From Bacteroidota bacterium (GTDB taxonomy: Bacteria; Bacteroidota; Bacteroidia; AKYH767-A; OLB10), in the NCBI GenBank assembly GCA_016717325.1, contig JADKFV010000010.1, positions 1 through 64,000 of the forward strand: DNA of 64,000 bases, written 5' to 3'. Of the stretch, positions 1 through 9,994 are shown piece after piece. The position numbers and the translations under genes are program-made. Numbering within the stretch: position 1 is the first letter of the stretch; every line of letters starts with the position of its first letter. The notes beneath the pieces were generated by a model that had not been told where the DNA came from, searched no databases, and saw only the letters and a list, made by a program, of their open reading frames with translations.

Positions 1-1361
1 TTCAAAACATATATAGTGGCGATAAACCCGACAGGCAGCCGGTTCATACAGTATATGGCGGGGCAAATTTATTTAAAAGCGACAGCATTATTAAGTTGGG
101 ATTATCTGCATTGAAAAGCTTTACAAGCAATGCAGAAAATTTTGTGGTGCTTGCCAATCTTTTAGAAACAGATGGATATATGCTGCTGCCAAAAAAAGAT
201 GCCGAAATAAAAAAGCTTATAACGAAGTTAGATAAAATGAATGAAGTCAGCCGCAAAAAGCATCCTGCATGGTTGCCGTATACGGTGTACAATAAAATTA
301 TCACCAAACTTCGCATAGAGGCAGTTGAAGATTTCCGCATCGATTTTCAAGATGGATTTGGCAACAGATCCGATGCCGAAGAAGATGCAACTGCTGTGGC
401 CGCAGCAACCGCACTGGCAAAAGGAATGCACGACAAAACTATTTCGCCCTTCATAGGGATTCGCATAAAACCTTTTACCGAAGATTTAAAACATCGTGGT
501 GTACGCACGCTCGATATTTTCCTTTCTACATTATTGCCACTGACAAAAAATAATTTGCCAAATAATTTTGTAGTGATGTTGCCCAAAGTAACTATCACCG
601 CACAGATGCAAGCACTGGTAAAATTTTTCGAAATAATAGAGAAGAAACACAAACTCGCACCGGGCACACTCAAAATGGAAATGATGGTTGAAGCAACACA
701 AGCTGTGATGGATGCCGAAGGAAAAAATCCATTATTGCGATTGATACAAGCATCAAAAGGGCGTTGCATTGCAGCACATTTTGGCACCTACGATTATACG
801 GCATCGTGCAACATCACCGCTAAGTATCAAACAATGGCGCATCCGGTTTGCGATTTTGCACATCACATGACACGGGTAGCACTTGGTGGCACAGGCATTA
901 TGCTCAGCGATGGCGCTACCAATGTTATGCCCGTAGGTCCGCACCGTGGCGATAAACTTACTAAAAAGCAACTGCACGAAAATCGTGAAGTAGTACATCG
1001 TGCATGGAAAATGGCATACAACCATACTATGCATTCACTTATAAACGGTTTCTATCAGGGTTGGGATTTGAATCCTGCACAATTGCCCATGCGATATGCA
1101 GCTACTTATGTTTTCTTTTTACAAAGCTATGAGGATGCCGCATTGCGTTTAAAACATTTCGTAGAAAAATCGGCACAGGCAACTTTGAGTGGCGATGTAT
1201 TTGACGATGCTGCCACCGGCCAAGGGTTGCTAAATTATTTTCTCAAGGCGCTTAACTGCGGTGCCATAAGCGAAACCGAAGCACTGGCAACTGGGTTGAC
1301 CGTGGCCGAAATACGCAGCCGTTCGTTTTATACTATACTAACAAACCGCAGAAAAAAATAG
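1..1361 (+). CDS. DUF6986 family aldolase-like protein (5' partial)
   Basis: The reading frame is open from base 3 at the window edge, so the start lies outside. The first visible residues (PVHTVYGGANLF) match the N-terminal signature of DUF6986 proteins, which are distant relatives of the HpcH/HpaI aldolase/citrate lyase TIM barrels and are often labelled 'phosphoenolpyruvate kinase'. Visible barrel motifs include DFQDGFGNR, IGIRIKP, MMVEATQAV, HFGTYDYTASC and the late VMPVGPHRGD. The protein looks complete at its C-terminus (TNRRKK). Family members usually sit with urate and allantoin genes. The next genes here include a urate hydroxylase-like gene, which supports a role in purine ring breakdown, but the exact reaction is not established. 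Family call is confident, function is inferred. Confidence 0.8.
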   Translation, partial: QNIYSGDKPDRQPVHTVYGGANLFKSDSIIKLGLSALKSFTSNAENFVVLANLLETDGYMLLPKKDAEIKKLITKLDKMNEVSRKKHPAWLPYTVYNKIITKLRIEAVEDFRIDFQDGFGNRSDAEEDATAVAAATALAKGMHDKTISPFIGIRIKPFTEDLKHRGVRTLDIFLSTLLPLTKNNLPNNFVVMLPKVTITAQMQALVKFFEIIEKKHKLAPGTLKMEMMVEATQAVMDAEGKNPLLRLIQASKGRCIAAHFGTYDYTASCNITAKYQTMAHPVCDFAHHMTRVALGGTGIMLSDGATNVMPVGPHRGDKLTKKQLHENREVVHRAWKMAYNHTMHSLINGFYQGWDLNPAQLPMRYAATYVFFLQSYEDAALRLKHFVEKSAQATLSGDVFDDAATGQGLLNYFLKALNCGAISETEALATGLTVAEIRSRSFYTILTNRRKK

Positions 1362-1382
1362 TCCACCTTTTTCATTTTATCC

Positions 1383-1626
1383 ATGCCACACAATACAGAT
1401 ATTTTCTTTTTCTCCATTTTTATTATCATGGCTGTGGCATCGCTTGTTCTTCGAAGAGTATATGTATTTGTAAACAGGAATAGCAGTATTCAAAATCACG
1501 AATCCCATTTGGAAATGCATGCAGAACTGAAAACTTATGCCAACGTGTTTATTTTTTGCTTTGCTAACTGTACCCATATACGCAGCATATATTGTTACTG
1601 AAAAATTTCAAATGAGCCACATGTAA
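1383..1626 (+). CDS. Small two-helix membrane protein with frameshift
   Basis: Starts at ATG 1383 with a hydrophobic segment (FFFSIFIIMAVASLVL) followed by a short charged loop. After a T6 run at 1552-1557 the frame gives a stop at about 1600. Shifting frame there restores a second membrane helix (ALLTVPIYAAYIV) and a C-terminus ending QMSHM, with stop TAA at 1624-1626. That stop overlaps the ATG of the next gene (TAATG), which argues that the shifted frame is the real one and that the two genes are translationally coupled. I do not recognise the family. Its position between DUF6986 and puuD suggests a small partner of the urate hydroxylase membrane protein. The homopolymer shift may be a sequencing error. 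Confidence 0.5.
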
Positions 1627-2817
1627 TGGAATGGCTCAACCTTATATTGCGGTGGACACACGTAGTATTCGGCATTGCATGGATTGGTGCTTCGTTTTAT
1701 TTTATATTTCTCGAAAACAGTTTGAACCGTACCGAAAACCTGCGCGATGAACTTGCCGGAAATTTATGGGCTATACACGGAGGTGGATTCTATTATGTAG
1801 AAAAATACAAATCGGCTCCACCCATTTTACCAAAGCACTTACACTGGTTTAAGTACGAAGCATACTTCACATGGCTATCGGGGTTCTTGTTACTGACCCT
1901 TGTTTATTTTATGAATGCCAAAGCCATGATGCTCGATTCATCGATAAGTAATATTGATGAAACTACGGCAGTGTTTATTGGCTTAGGAAGTTTGGTAGTT
2001 GGTTGGTTGATTTATGATGTAATGTGCCACACCGCTTTATTACAGAAGAAAAAACTATTTGGCATTATCGGTTTTGCAATTGTAGTTCTTGTCTCCTACA
2101 TACTATGCCAATTTTTGAATGGGCGTGCCGCATTTATTCTAGTTGGTGCATTGTTGGGCACCATTATGGCGGGCAATGTTTTCTTTTGCATCATACCCTC
2201 GCAAAAGGCTTTGGTGGCGGCAAAAGCCAATCAACCGGTAAACCCTGAACTTGGAAAAATTGCCATTGCGTTCGCTTGCATAATAATTACATCACACTGC
2301 CGGTAATTTTTATTATGATAAGCAATCATTTTCCAACAACATTTGGCAACAGTTTTAACTGGATAATACTTGCTGCACTTACACTTGCCAGTGTGGCCGT
2401 GCGGCACTATATTAATCTCTACGAAAAAGGAATTTATGCCAAGTGGATGATACCATTTGCAACAGTAATTATTTTATCGCTTGTAATTGTTACCGCGCCC
2501 AAGCCACGGAAATTATCGAAAAATTCAAGTTCAGCAAGCGGAATAATTTCTGCAAAAAATTTGCCCGGTAAAATTTTGAAATAAAAACTATTTTTAAAAG
2601 CGTTGTTGGCTACCAGCCAACTCAACAATGATTAAACGTAATTGCACCAAATGGAATTAAGTTTGATAATGCCGAAGAAATACAAAAGTATGCTGCACGC
2701 ATAATGATACGTGTAGTGCAAACCGCAACCATGCCCCAGGGAAACAAAACAAATATTACCGAAGCCGAACGCGAAACAATTGGAGTGTGGATTGAGCAGG
2801 GTGCACAATTGAAGTAA
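1626..2817 (+). pseudogene. puuD: Urate hydroxylase PuuD-like membrane protein, multiple frame breaks
   Basis: Residues 1-215 are a multi-helix membrane domain of the Urate_ox_N type (opening MEWLNLILRWTHVVFGIAWIG; conserved ENSLN and NLWAIHGGGFYYVEKY). PuuD oxidises urate and normally ends in a c-type cytochrome domain. The frame breaks near 2265-2280, just before the conserved LHNNYITLPVIFIMISNHFP stretch (continued to about 2505). A second break follows at about 2505-2520 (TAPK to ATEIIEKFKF). A third stretch from about 2638 gives the end of the cytochrome domain (VIAPNGIKFDN ... TMPQGN ... IGVWIEQGAQLK). The expected CxxCH haem motif, which should fall around 2590-2630, cannot be read in any frame, and stops intervene. 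This looks eroded beyond simple homopolymer error, although the indels could be technical. Confidence 0.75.
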
Positions 2818-3169
2818 TAAGTAGAATTGATTTAACGACCGAATAAATTTATGCGGTTGTAATTACAATCAATCTGAGCTAGACCTCAATTTATTTTTCC
2901 CATTAGCAAGACAAATAATAATGTAGTTACTTAATCTAACAGTGAGTATATACGTCAGTATTAAAGCAATGAGTAGGATTCGATAAAATATTTTTGAGAT
3001 TTATAAATTAGTGTATTTCGTTTTTTTTTGCATTCTGTATTTCCGAAAGTACATGGACAGAATTTAGCGTTAACATTTTCCACTTCATAAAGAATGGTTT
3101 TCTGCATGATATTTGTTGAACATAAATCACTTCCAAACTTTCATTTAAAAATACCTAATTATTAAGAGT
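2818..3169. other. Intergenic region, no gene seen
   Basis: About 350 bases of AT-rich sequence between the puuD remnant and a T9SS protein gene. No convincing open frame, hairpin terminator or tandem repeat. It presumably holds the promoter of the gene at 3170, but I could not fix a TAnnTTTG box there with confidence. Confidence 0.5.
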
Positions 3170-5759
3170 ATGAAAAACACCAAATTATTTTGTTTACTTA
3201 TATTATTTTCAAGCACTATCTATAGTAGCATTAGCGCGCAAGGATTAATCACCGTTGTTCCTTCACAAAATGACTTTTGCACAGGAAGTGCTTTTGTTAC
3301 CATTACTATAAACAACCCCGATCCAAATTACACTTATGATTGGTTTGAAGAAGACTATTCAAGTTACAACCAAATTGGGTACGAAATACACGTACCGATT
3401 GCCTCAGGTGTAACTTCTATTAATTATGGAACACAGTATTGTAATAGAGTAAACATTGTGGCCACTGAAATTAATACAGGCTTTCAATATGCTTTTGATT
3501 ATCATGTGGTTGGCACAAATCAAACATTATTGCCAGGGAATAAAATTCCATACTACGAAGACAATTTTGGTTGTAGAAGATTTTTAATTCCACTTCTTTT
3601 TTTCAGCAACATATACAATGTTCCGGGTCGTACAGGTAATTGGTATAAAGATGGTGTTGTATACCCAACCATGTTCAATGAATTATCTAATCCCGATAAA
3701 GGAAAATATTATTACAAACTCACATTGGCTTGTGGCACAATATTAACCACCGATACTATAAATATTACAACAACACTTCCTGCCGCACCTGTTGTATCGG
3801 CAATTGGCAGCACCACTATTTGCAATGGCGATACTGCAAAACTTACGGTAAACGGCACATGGCCAAATTATGCCTGGTTGCGCAATGGGGCTCTCATTGC
3901 AAATGCAAATCAAAATATATATAATGCAACATTAGCCGGCACCTATACAATGCAATATTTAAACGCAAGTGGATGCCATGTTACTTCGTCTAATAGTATT
4001 GTGGTAACAGTGCAAACCGGACCAAAGATTACAGCGCTTGATACAATTGGTTGCACGGGCGATTCTATTTTATTATCGTGCAATACGGCTACAAGTTATC
4101 AATGGAAAAAACAATGTGAACATTGCAAATGCCACCGAACAAAATATTTATGTGAAAAGTGCAGGCAACTATACGGTGGTTACGAGTGGTTTACAATGCA
4201 GTGTGAGCAAACCTGTAACGATAAATTATTTTGCAAATCCAACAATTGCAATTTCGCCAGCGGGCACAGTAAATTTATGTAGTGGCAATGGATTAGATTT
4301 TACTGCCAACGCAACAAACGCAGTGAGTTACAATTGGTATAAAGGCAACGTGTTGTATGGTACTTCATCATCCAATACATTATTTGTTCCTGTGAGTGGA
4401 ACTTATTATTGCATTGCAACAAGCAACAAAGGTTGTACCGCAAAATCGAACACTACAGTTTTGGTTGCTAAGTCTTCGGCAACCCTACCTATTATTACAA
4501 AAGCGTTGCAACCAAATTCTACCGGCTTTGATGCTTATGTTGAAAAATCGCAACCCAATACAAACTATGGAAATACAACCGCACTCATTGCATTAAATTA
4601 TGTTACTGGCAATCCATTGTATCGGGCAATGTTAAAATTTGATTTAAATTCCATACCGTCAAATGCACCAATAATAAGTGCCAAGCTTAGTTTGTATAGT
4701 GACAGCGCTTCTACTTATGGCACCACACATAAATCATTTTACATAAGACAAATAACGCAACCCTGGAACGAACAAACAGTAACGTGGAATACACAACCCA
4801 CCTTTACCGAATTAAACAGAATTGCCATTGCAGATGGCGTTTCACCTTTTCAAGATATTACCAATATTGCTGTACAAAATTCTGTAAAACAATGGTCGCA
4901 ACACCCAACTGACAATAACGGGTGGATGCTTGCACGCCAAACCGAAGCGGGCAACCCTGTAGGATTCGTACACTTTGCATCTGGTGATTATAGCGTTGCA
5001 TCGCGCAGACCTAAATTAGTATTGCAATATGCTTATGCAAAAATTGACACCAGTGCTGCCACCACATTTTGCAATGGCGATAGTGTAAAGTTTACTACCA
5101 ATACAGGTGCATACACTTATCAATGGTACAACGGCAATGCATTAATAAATGGAGCTGTAACCAGTTCGTATACAGCTAAGGTTGCAGGAACCTACTCAGT
5201 AAAAGTTACCAATTCCGATGGTTGCAGTGTGGTATCATCACAAAAAGCCGTAGTTGTAAAAACCAATCCGGCTATAACTATTACACCATTGGGAAATACC
5301 ACATTTTGCAATGGCGATAGTGTGAAATTGCAAACAAACGGAGTGGGCACTTATCAGTGGCGTAAGAATAATAATACAATTGCAAATGCGACCGCACAAA
5401 CCTATTCCGCCAAAACCGCAGGTGCGTATACAGTAAGAGTTACAAAAACAAATGGTTGTAGTCGCACTTCTGCGGCAGTTCAAATTACAGTACCATGCAA
5501 GTTGCCTTCGATGTTAAATGCTGAGGATAATTCATTATTCCACATTTATCCTAACCCATACTCAGATTTAATTAATATAGAAAGCAATGTTACTTGCGAA
5601 AAATTAAGTGTAGTTGATTTTTCGGGCCGCATAATTTTCGAGCAAGAATTTTCGAACCAAATAAATCTAGAGCATTTGAAGCCGGGAGTTTACTTTTTAA
5701 ATTTATTAGACTGCGATGGGAACAACTTATATAGGGAGAAAATAATTAAAGTCAACTAA
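3170..5759 (+). CDS. Secreted Ig-like/DNRLRE protein with T9SS sorting domain (frameshifted)
   Basis: ATG 3170 starts a signal peptide (MKNTKLFCLLILFSS...ISAQ). Several Ig/PKD-like repeats of about 75 residues follow, each with a 'CNGDT/S...L' opening, a Y-x-W strand and a 'GTYTV...GC' closing. A DNRLRE-type domain lies in the middle (about 4510-5030; LKFDLNSIP, WNEQTVTWNTQP, VKQW, RPKLVLQY). Two more Ig-like repeats and a T9SS type A sorting domain (FHIYPNPYSDLI ... LKPGVYFLNL) complete it. At A6 4106-4111 the frame changes: before it reads SYQWKKQC, after it YQWKNNVNIANAT, which fits the repeat pattern of the other Ig units. The total product is about 860 residues. It is probably exported and anchored as a surface adhesin or scaffold. 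The break may be a homopolymer error. Confidence 0.8.
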
Positions 5760-6223
5760 GTTTTTTTATTTTGTGTTTCGAAAAAACCAGTTCAATAATG
5801 AATGCTGCTGTTGATGAAAAAGCCAAAGTGCTGAAGCAATTTCAAAAAAAATACCAAGCCTTGGCAAGGCTTGTGTACTCTACTTTTGGAATATTGGATT
5901 GAGGAGGATAAAAGACCTTGAAGGACAGAATCCAAATTTGCTTTACCAAAAGCTAAATAAAGTTTCAGGCCTAACACATGATATATGCATGCTGTATACT
6001 TTTCGATGTGCAGTATACTTTGCCACAGAAATAAATCACGATATGGAGAAATAAAATTGGTGGTATTGAAAAGACAAAAAATACTTTGGGAAGTAAAATT
6101 TTGCAATTTCAAATATTTATATTCATTTGTACATAAATAAAATACAGAAATAGCAGAATCCATTTGACACAATTTTCAAGCGAATAATACAACAGAGTAA
6201 AAGGACTTGTAACACACCTCTTT
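5760..6223. other. Intergenic region with a short perfect palindrome
   Basis: A stretch of 464 bases between convergent genes. At 5855-5873 there is a perfect inverted repeat with 9-base arms, CAAGCCTTG and CAAGGCTTG, around a single G. There is no T-tract after it, so a Rho-independent terminator is doubtful. A frame of about 126 codons on the minus strand and one of about 35 codons on the plus strand are open but resemble nothing and lack sensible composition, so I do not call them genes. Confidence 0.5.
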
Positions 6224-6439
6224 TTATTTCTTCTCTAAATCCATTTCACAAACAGGACATTGCCCCGCTGTGGTGTAGGCTGTATCGCCCTGGCAATTCA
6301 TAGGACATTGGTATTTCTCTTTTGCATCGGCTGTTGCAACTACCAATGGTTTTGCACTTGTGGTGTTTGTGTTGCTGCTGTTGTTGCAAGAAATACAAAC
6401 AACTGCTACAAACATTGATGTGATTAATAAATTTCTCAT
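6224..6439 (-). CDS. Small lipoprotein with heavy-metal-binding (HMBD) domain
   Basis: This 71-residue protein has a lipoprotein signal peptide (MRNLLITSMFVAVVCISC, lipobox ending ISC) and a Ser/Thr/Asn-rich linker. It ends in a compact domain reading YQCPMNCQG ... GQCPVCEMDL. This is the Cys-Pro-Met / Cys-Pro-x-Cys pattern of the short heavy-metal-binding domain found at the start of many copper efflux proteins of the CusB type. It is probably a periplasm-facing metal scavenger or chaperone. A HYC_CC_PP protein, another Cys-rich metal-associated family, lies 1.1 kb away. No transporter is adjacent, so the metal is unknown. Confidence 0.8.
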   Translation of the reverse strand: MRNLLITSMFVAVVCISCNNSSNTNTTSAKPLVVATADAKEKYQCPMNCQGDTAYTTAGQCPVCEMDLEKK

Positions 6440-6509
6440 TGCTTAATAAATTTTTGTGTGTAGAATTTGTTTTGAGAATTAATTTGAACTAAGTAAAGTC
6501 CATTTGGGA

Positions 6510-6544
6510 AGTTTGAAGTTTACAGTTTCAAGTTTGAAGTTGCT
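6510..6544 (+). repeat. Heptamer tandem repeat (AGTTTGA-type), 5 units
   Basis: Five consecutive 7-base units, AGTTTGA, AGTTTAC, AGTTTCA, AGTTTGA and AGTTGCT, lie between two minus-strand genes. The same heptamer recurs at 18268, 48874 and 53377. Confidence 0.7.
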
Positions 6545-6566
6545 TGTGCTGAATAAATTTTTTCTG

Positions 6567-7454
6567 CTATTGTTTTATAAAATTTCTGGTAATTGTTCCT
6601 TCTTTTGTAATTACATTCATGGTATAATTTCCTTTAGGTAATTCAGAAATGTCGACCGATGTTTTTACTGTAACATTTATATTTTCTAAAGACTTCATTT
6701 GTTTTCCCTGTGCATCAAAAATTTGAAGCGAAACATTTTTGTCATTTAATGCAGTAAGGTCTACAAGTAAATTATCAGATGCAGGATTTGGGGAAACAGA
6801 AATGTTTGCTGCTGCATTGTTCGATGATATACCCAAAACAGTTCCGGTAAAAGCAAGATTGTCTATATAAAGGAAATCGTTAACAGCAGGCGGGTTTCCA
6901 CTTGCCGAAAAAGTTATCATGCAGCTGTCGGGGTTATTTCCGTCAACGTAAGTAAGTGGCACAGTGAAGTTAGCCCAATTCATTGCCATGCCCGATAAAT
7001 TTACATGACCCGTTGCTACCGGCATTCTCGAGTTCAATGAATTATTCCAACGGGTGAGTTGTACATCTACATAACCCTGAGTATTGCCAAAAATCATATG
7101 CTGCCATTTACCGGTAAGATTTGCGGGGCGCGTACTAAAAGGAAAACCTGAAAGAGGCTGATATGTATTTTCGTTAAGAATTCCACTTGTGCAAATGCCC
7201 GGTACCACACCCAAGCCGTTTACATTTTTGCTTTCAAGCATTACGTAAGAAGCACCTGGGCTCCCCGGTGTACCCTTCATGCAAGTATATGTTCCTGCAG
7301 AGTTAGTCATGCTGTTTAAATTACTCCATCCATCAGGGTTGCTGTAATTACCCATGTTTGTCCATGTTTCGAATCCTGCATTAGGAATCGATTGTGCTTT
7401 TGATAAACTAATAATGCTTATCAAAGCGAAAGAAAGTAAAAGTGTTTTTTTCAT
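6567..7454 (-). CDS. Secreted PCMD-like protein with T9SS sorting domain
   Basis: This 295-residue product starts with a signal peptide (MKKTLLLSFALISIISLSKAQ). Its body begins SIPNAGFETW and continues with YSNPDGWSNLNSMTN, FSTRPANLTGKWQHM and DSCMITFSASG ... FLYIDNLAFTG. This resembles the beta-sandwich 'putative carbohydrate metabolism domain' (PCMD) secreted by Bacteroidota. The last 75 residues are a T9SS type A sorting domain (ISVSPNPASDNLLVDL ... LPKGNYTMNV). It is expected to be exported by T9SS and probably surface-attached. Substrate unknown. The gene stands alone, with an A-rich leader before the ATG. Confidence 0.75.
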   Translation of the reverse strand: MKKTLLLSFALISIISLSKAQSIPNAGFETWTNMGNYSNPDGWSNLNSMTNSAGTYTCMKGTPGSPGASYVMLESKNVNGLGVVPGICTSGILNENTYQPLSGFPFSTRPANLTGKWQHMIFGNTQGYVDVQLTRWNNSLNSRMPVATGHVNLSGMAMNWANFTVPLTYVDGNNPDSCMITFSASGNPPAVNDFLYIDNLAFTGTVLGISSNNAAANISVSPNPASDNLLVDLTALNDKNVSLQIFDAQGKQMKSLENINVTVKTSVDISELPKGNYTMNVITKEGTITRNFIKQ

Positions 7455-7576
7455 TTTAAAGACTTTTATTAATTAAAGAAATTTATTGTTGAGAAATTAT
7501 ATACTCAAGAAATTGTTTGAGCTACAACCCAAACAGCAATCGCCTCACATTAAAGAAGGCAATAAATATACAGCAA

Positions 7577-7962
7577 TTAAATAAGGAAACTGTTACCCAA
7601 TAAATAAATGACAGTTCTTGGTTTGACAGGCGGTGGATGAAAAGGACTAGCTAAAGTTGATAACGCTTGTTTTGTCTCTGCAATTTGAAATGGTGTAATT
7701 GGAGTAAAAATAATTGTTGGCGATGTAGTTTTACAACTATTATTTGTGTCTTAGCAAAGTCACCTTTTGCCTTAAAAACAATGGTTTTGTCTTTGCAGCA
7801 ATTTGCCTTCATAACTTTTTTGCCACACTGGCACTTACTTGTTTTATTAGCGGTAAAATGAACCGAAGCAAGTTTACCACAGCACCAATGCACACTGATT
7901 GCCATTCCCGAGTTGGTGGTCAGGAACAGTACAAGTAAAATAATGGCTTTGAGTTTTTTCAT
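7577..7962 (-). CDS. HYC_CC_PP family protein (frameshifted)
   Basis: I start it at the internal ATG (7962), because MKKLKAIILLVLFLTTNSGMA is a normal signal peptide; an upstream ATG at 8019 would add 19 residues. It carries the family's His-x-Cys-Cys core (SVHWCCGKLASV) and the Cys cluster CQCGKKVMKANCCKD. The straight frame ends at 7651 in a basic tail unlike the family. Shifting frame at the T4 run 7729-7732 instead gives PFHPPPVKPRTVIYLLGNSFLI and a stop at 7577, which matches the Pro-Pro and hydrophobic end expected for HYC_CC_PP proteins. I therefore annotate the longer frameshifted gene. The family is found beside copper or heavy-metal genes; its function is unknown. Confidence 0.7.
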
Positions 7963-8074
7963 TGCTGATGTAAATATATAAACATTTAATATAAGTACAA
8001 GGCGTTTTGCAAAAATCACTTTTTAGTAACCAAATTAAAATCAAATGTAAAAAGCCGGTATTAAATTGAAATTG

Positions 8075-8701
8075 TCACATTAAATACTCGTTCACTTTTT
8101 TACGTATAAATTTTTTCACTTCGGGCCACGTTTGATTTTTTAAACTTACAGGGTCTTCACTCTCTTCGGCTTCATCGAAGTAAATGAGGGCTTGGGGTAC
8201 AGAAATTAAAATCATTTGTGACGGATATTTTCTTTTGTGAAAATCAACAATTTCACGCAATGAATAATGATTGAGCAATTCAGCCAGATCAAAAAAGTCT
8301 TTCTTTTTTCCCCGCCCCAAAATAGCTTGTATTTTCATGGCTGCAATGTCATCGCTGCTATACATTCTTATATCTTCATCTTCTTCTAAGTTCGCAATAA
8401 TGGGGTGTGGATAATAAACTATATCCGTTTTGATTCCTTTAATAAAACAAAAAATTCCAATTCTGGAAAAAGATTTTTCGAATTTAAAATCATCACCAAA
8501 TTCATTTTGCAAATATTCCGAAATTCCATTGTTGTCAAATTTTACATTTGAAAACAAATCTAAATCTATCGAAACCCTATGGCCGTATTTTAAAGCAAGG
8601 GCTGTACCACCTACAAGTGCAAAGTTTGCAAGTTGGGGTAAAGCCATTAAACGCTTTAGTAAGGATAAAGTGTTGGGTTCAATTGTCGCAGTTTGTAACA
8701 T
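8075..8701 (-). CDS. AbiEii-like nucleotidyltransferase (putative toxin)
   Basis: This 208-residue protein has the minimal nucleotidyltransferase signature near residue 30: GGTALALKYGHR then SIDLDLF. This is the GG/S ... DxD pattern of AbiEii/AbiGii toxins. Further family features are the central KTDIVYYPHP strand, the DDIAAMKIQAILGRGKKKDFFDLAELL segment and the Y-F-D-E-A-E tail. AbiEii enzymes transfer nucleotides, in characterised cases onto tRNA, and block growth. The upstream gene encodes a DUF6922 protein and overlaps it by 46 bases, the normal arrangement for this pair. The activity is inferred from family membership. Confidence 0.85.
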   Translation of the reverse strand: MLQTATIEPNTLSLLKRLMALPQLANFALVGGTALALKYGHRVSIDLDLFSNVKFDNNGISEYLQNEFGDDFKFEKSFSRIGIFCFIKGIKTDIVYYPHPIIANLEEDEDIRMYSSDDIAAMKIQAILGRGKKKDFFDLAELLNHYSLREIVDFHKRKYPSQMILISVPQALIYFDEAEESEDPVSLKNQTWPEVKKFIRKKVNEYLM

Positions 8702-8958
8702 CTAAATTCTTCTATTGGTTTATCAATAACAACACTGGCTAAATATATTTTTTCGAGCGGCAAATATTTCGTATTTAATAAGGTTGTAGAAATTATTTCA
8801 TCGCCATAATACCTCCTGCATTGCCTTATATCATCCACATCGCCACGTTCAAATACGCGTTCGATTACAAATATTGCTTTGGCATCGTAGTCGATGTTTT
8901 CGAAATTTACATCCCAAAAAATACGCTTATCAAAAATTGGTTTTGGCTTGCTGTTCAT
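8656..8958 (-). CDS. DUF6922 protein, presumed antitoxin of the AbiEii-like gene
   Basis: This 100-residue protein begins with the family's 'FDKRIFWDVNFENIDYDAKAIFVIERVFERG' stretch (residues 9-39). It continues with a helix-rich RQCRRYYGDEIISTTLL and a final segment on residence and response (LPLEKIYLASVVID). Genes of this family regularly precede AbiEii-type nucleotidyltransferases, as here. The reading frame runs 46 bases into the toxin gene. It probably binds DNA or the partner and neutralises it, but I see no classical HTH. The family assignment is good; the antitoxin role is inferred from context. Confidence 0.75.
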   Translation of the reverse strand: MNSKPKPIFDKRIFWDVNFENIDYDAKAIFVIERVFERGDVDDIRQCRRYYGDEIISTTLLNTKYLPLEKIYLASVVIDKPIEEFRCYKLRQLNPTLYPY

Positions 8959-9111
8959 ACTACAAAGATATTGAAAATTACAGCGCCTTTGAATTTTGCG
9001 GTTATGAAAATTTAATGTGCAAGAATATAAGCAATGTAAAAAACTTAACCGGCAATAAAGACGATCAACTAAAATAGAAAAATCAAAAGTGAAAATCCGG
9101 AAGAAAAATCA

Positions 9112-9969
9112 CTAAACGAATTTTTCCTGAAGGCTCATTATTCCACCTACAAATTTTGCATAGCCATTCATTAAGGGAGCCATTTTGGGGTGATACTTTT
9201 GCCATAACTTGTAATTGTCGCTCACAAAATCGTCCCAGTTAGATGCATTAAGTTGCACTCTGCCAAGCGAAATACAAGGGCCATACATTTGTGTAGCATG
9301 CCACCATTTTGTAGGAAACAAAATTGTTTCGCCTTCATTCACCATTACACGAATAGGCTTAGCTTTTCTAAACAAGGGATATTTTTCGTAATCGGGATCG
9401 AAAATATTTACCGATGATATTTTTGTGTTATCGGCACGGGGATACATGTATTCAGTTTGATCGGGACCATAGAGAATAAATTCTTTGCTGCCATACAATT
9501 GTGTAATTTGTGTGTGGAGAAAAAGTGCGTCCCAATGAAGAAAAGGGAAAAAAGAACCATTACCACCCAAAAATAATTCATATACTTCTGTACCCTTGAG
9601 CATTAATTTTGGCATCAGTGGATGATGAATCCTATCCGATTTACCATAAATTACATCGGGCATTATATCGGGCATCAAATCGGGGAAATATGTTTCCATA
9701 TTTAAGTTGAAAGGATAAGGTGCTGTTTTTTCGGGAGTAGAAGCAAGCATCAAATCGATAAATTCAGCTATGGTATATGTTACTCCTTTTACTTCCTTTT
9801 TAAGGTGACCGTAATTCTTTTTAAAAAACTCCGGTGTGAATTTTCCCATGGCTGCCCAGTTCTTTGTGGCACCAACCAATATTACAGGTTTTGAAGGAAT
9901 TATGTATTCATTTATTAATTCCTTTCGTGTTATATTTTCTCTCCTGTCTACGGTTGCACCCGGTAGCAT
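9112..9969 (-). CDS. Cupin-8/JmjC-like 2-oxoglutarate-Fe(II) oxygenase
   Basis: This 285-residue product resembles the cupin-like (JmjC-type) domain family. It opens with ITRKELINEYIIPSKPVILVGATKNWAA, the usual N-terminal strand-helix. The metal site is visible as H-W-D (LHWDALFLHTQI) and a distal His in FPTKWWHATQMYGP. Such proteins hydroxylate protein or small-molecule substrates using Fe(II) and 2-oxoglutarate. It is the downstream member of a two-gene unit with an FkbM methyltransferase 25 bases upstream, which suggests joint modification of one product. The substrate is unknown. Confidence 0.8.
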   Translation of the reverse strand: MLPGATVDRRENITRKELINEYIIPSKPVILVGATKNWAAMGKFTPEFFKKNYGHLKKEVKGVTYTIAEFIDLMLASTPEKTAPYPFNLNMETYFPDLMPDIMPDVIYGKSDRIHHPLMPKLMLKGTEVYELFLGGNGSFFPFLHWDALFLHTQITQLYGSKEFILYGPDQTEYMYPRADNTKISSVNIFDPDYEKYPLFRKAKPIRVMVNEGETILFPTKWWHATQMYGPCISLGRVQLNASNWDDFVSDNYKLWQKYHPKMAPLMNGYAKFVGGIMSLQEKFV

Positions 9970-9994
9970 GGTATTTATTTTTCTGCTGTTGCCA

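Noticed and set aside
5792..6172. 126-codon minus-strand frame in the 5760-6223 gap
   Set aside because: Composition is odd, it has no recognisable domain or signal, and the region includes a palindrome. Probably chance.
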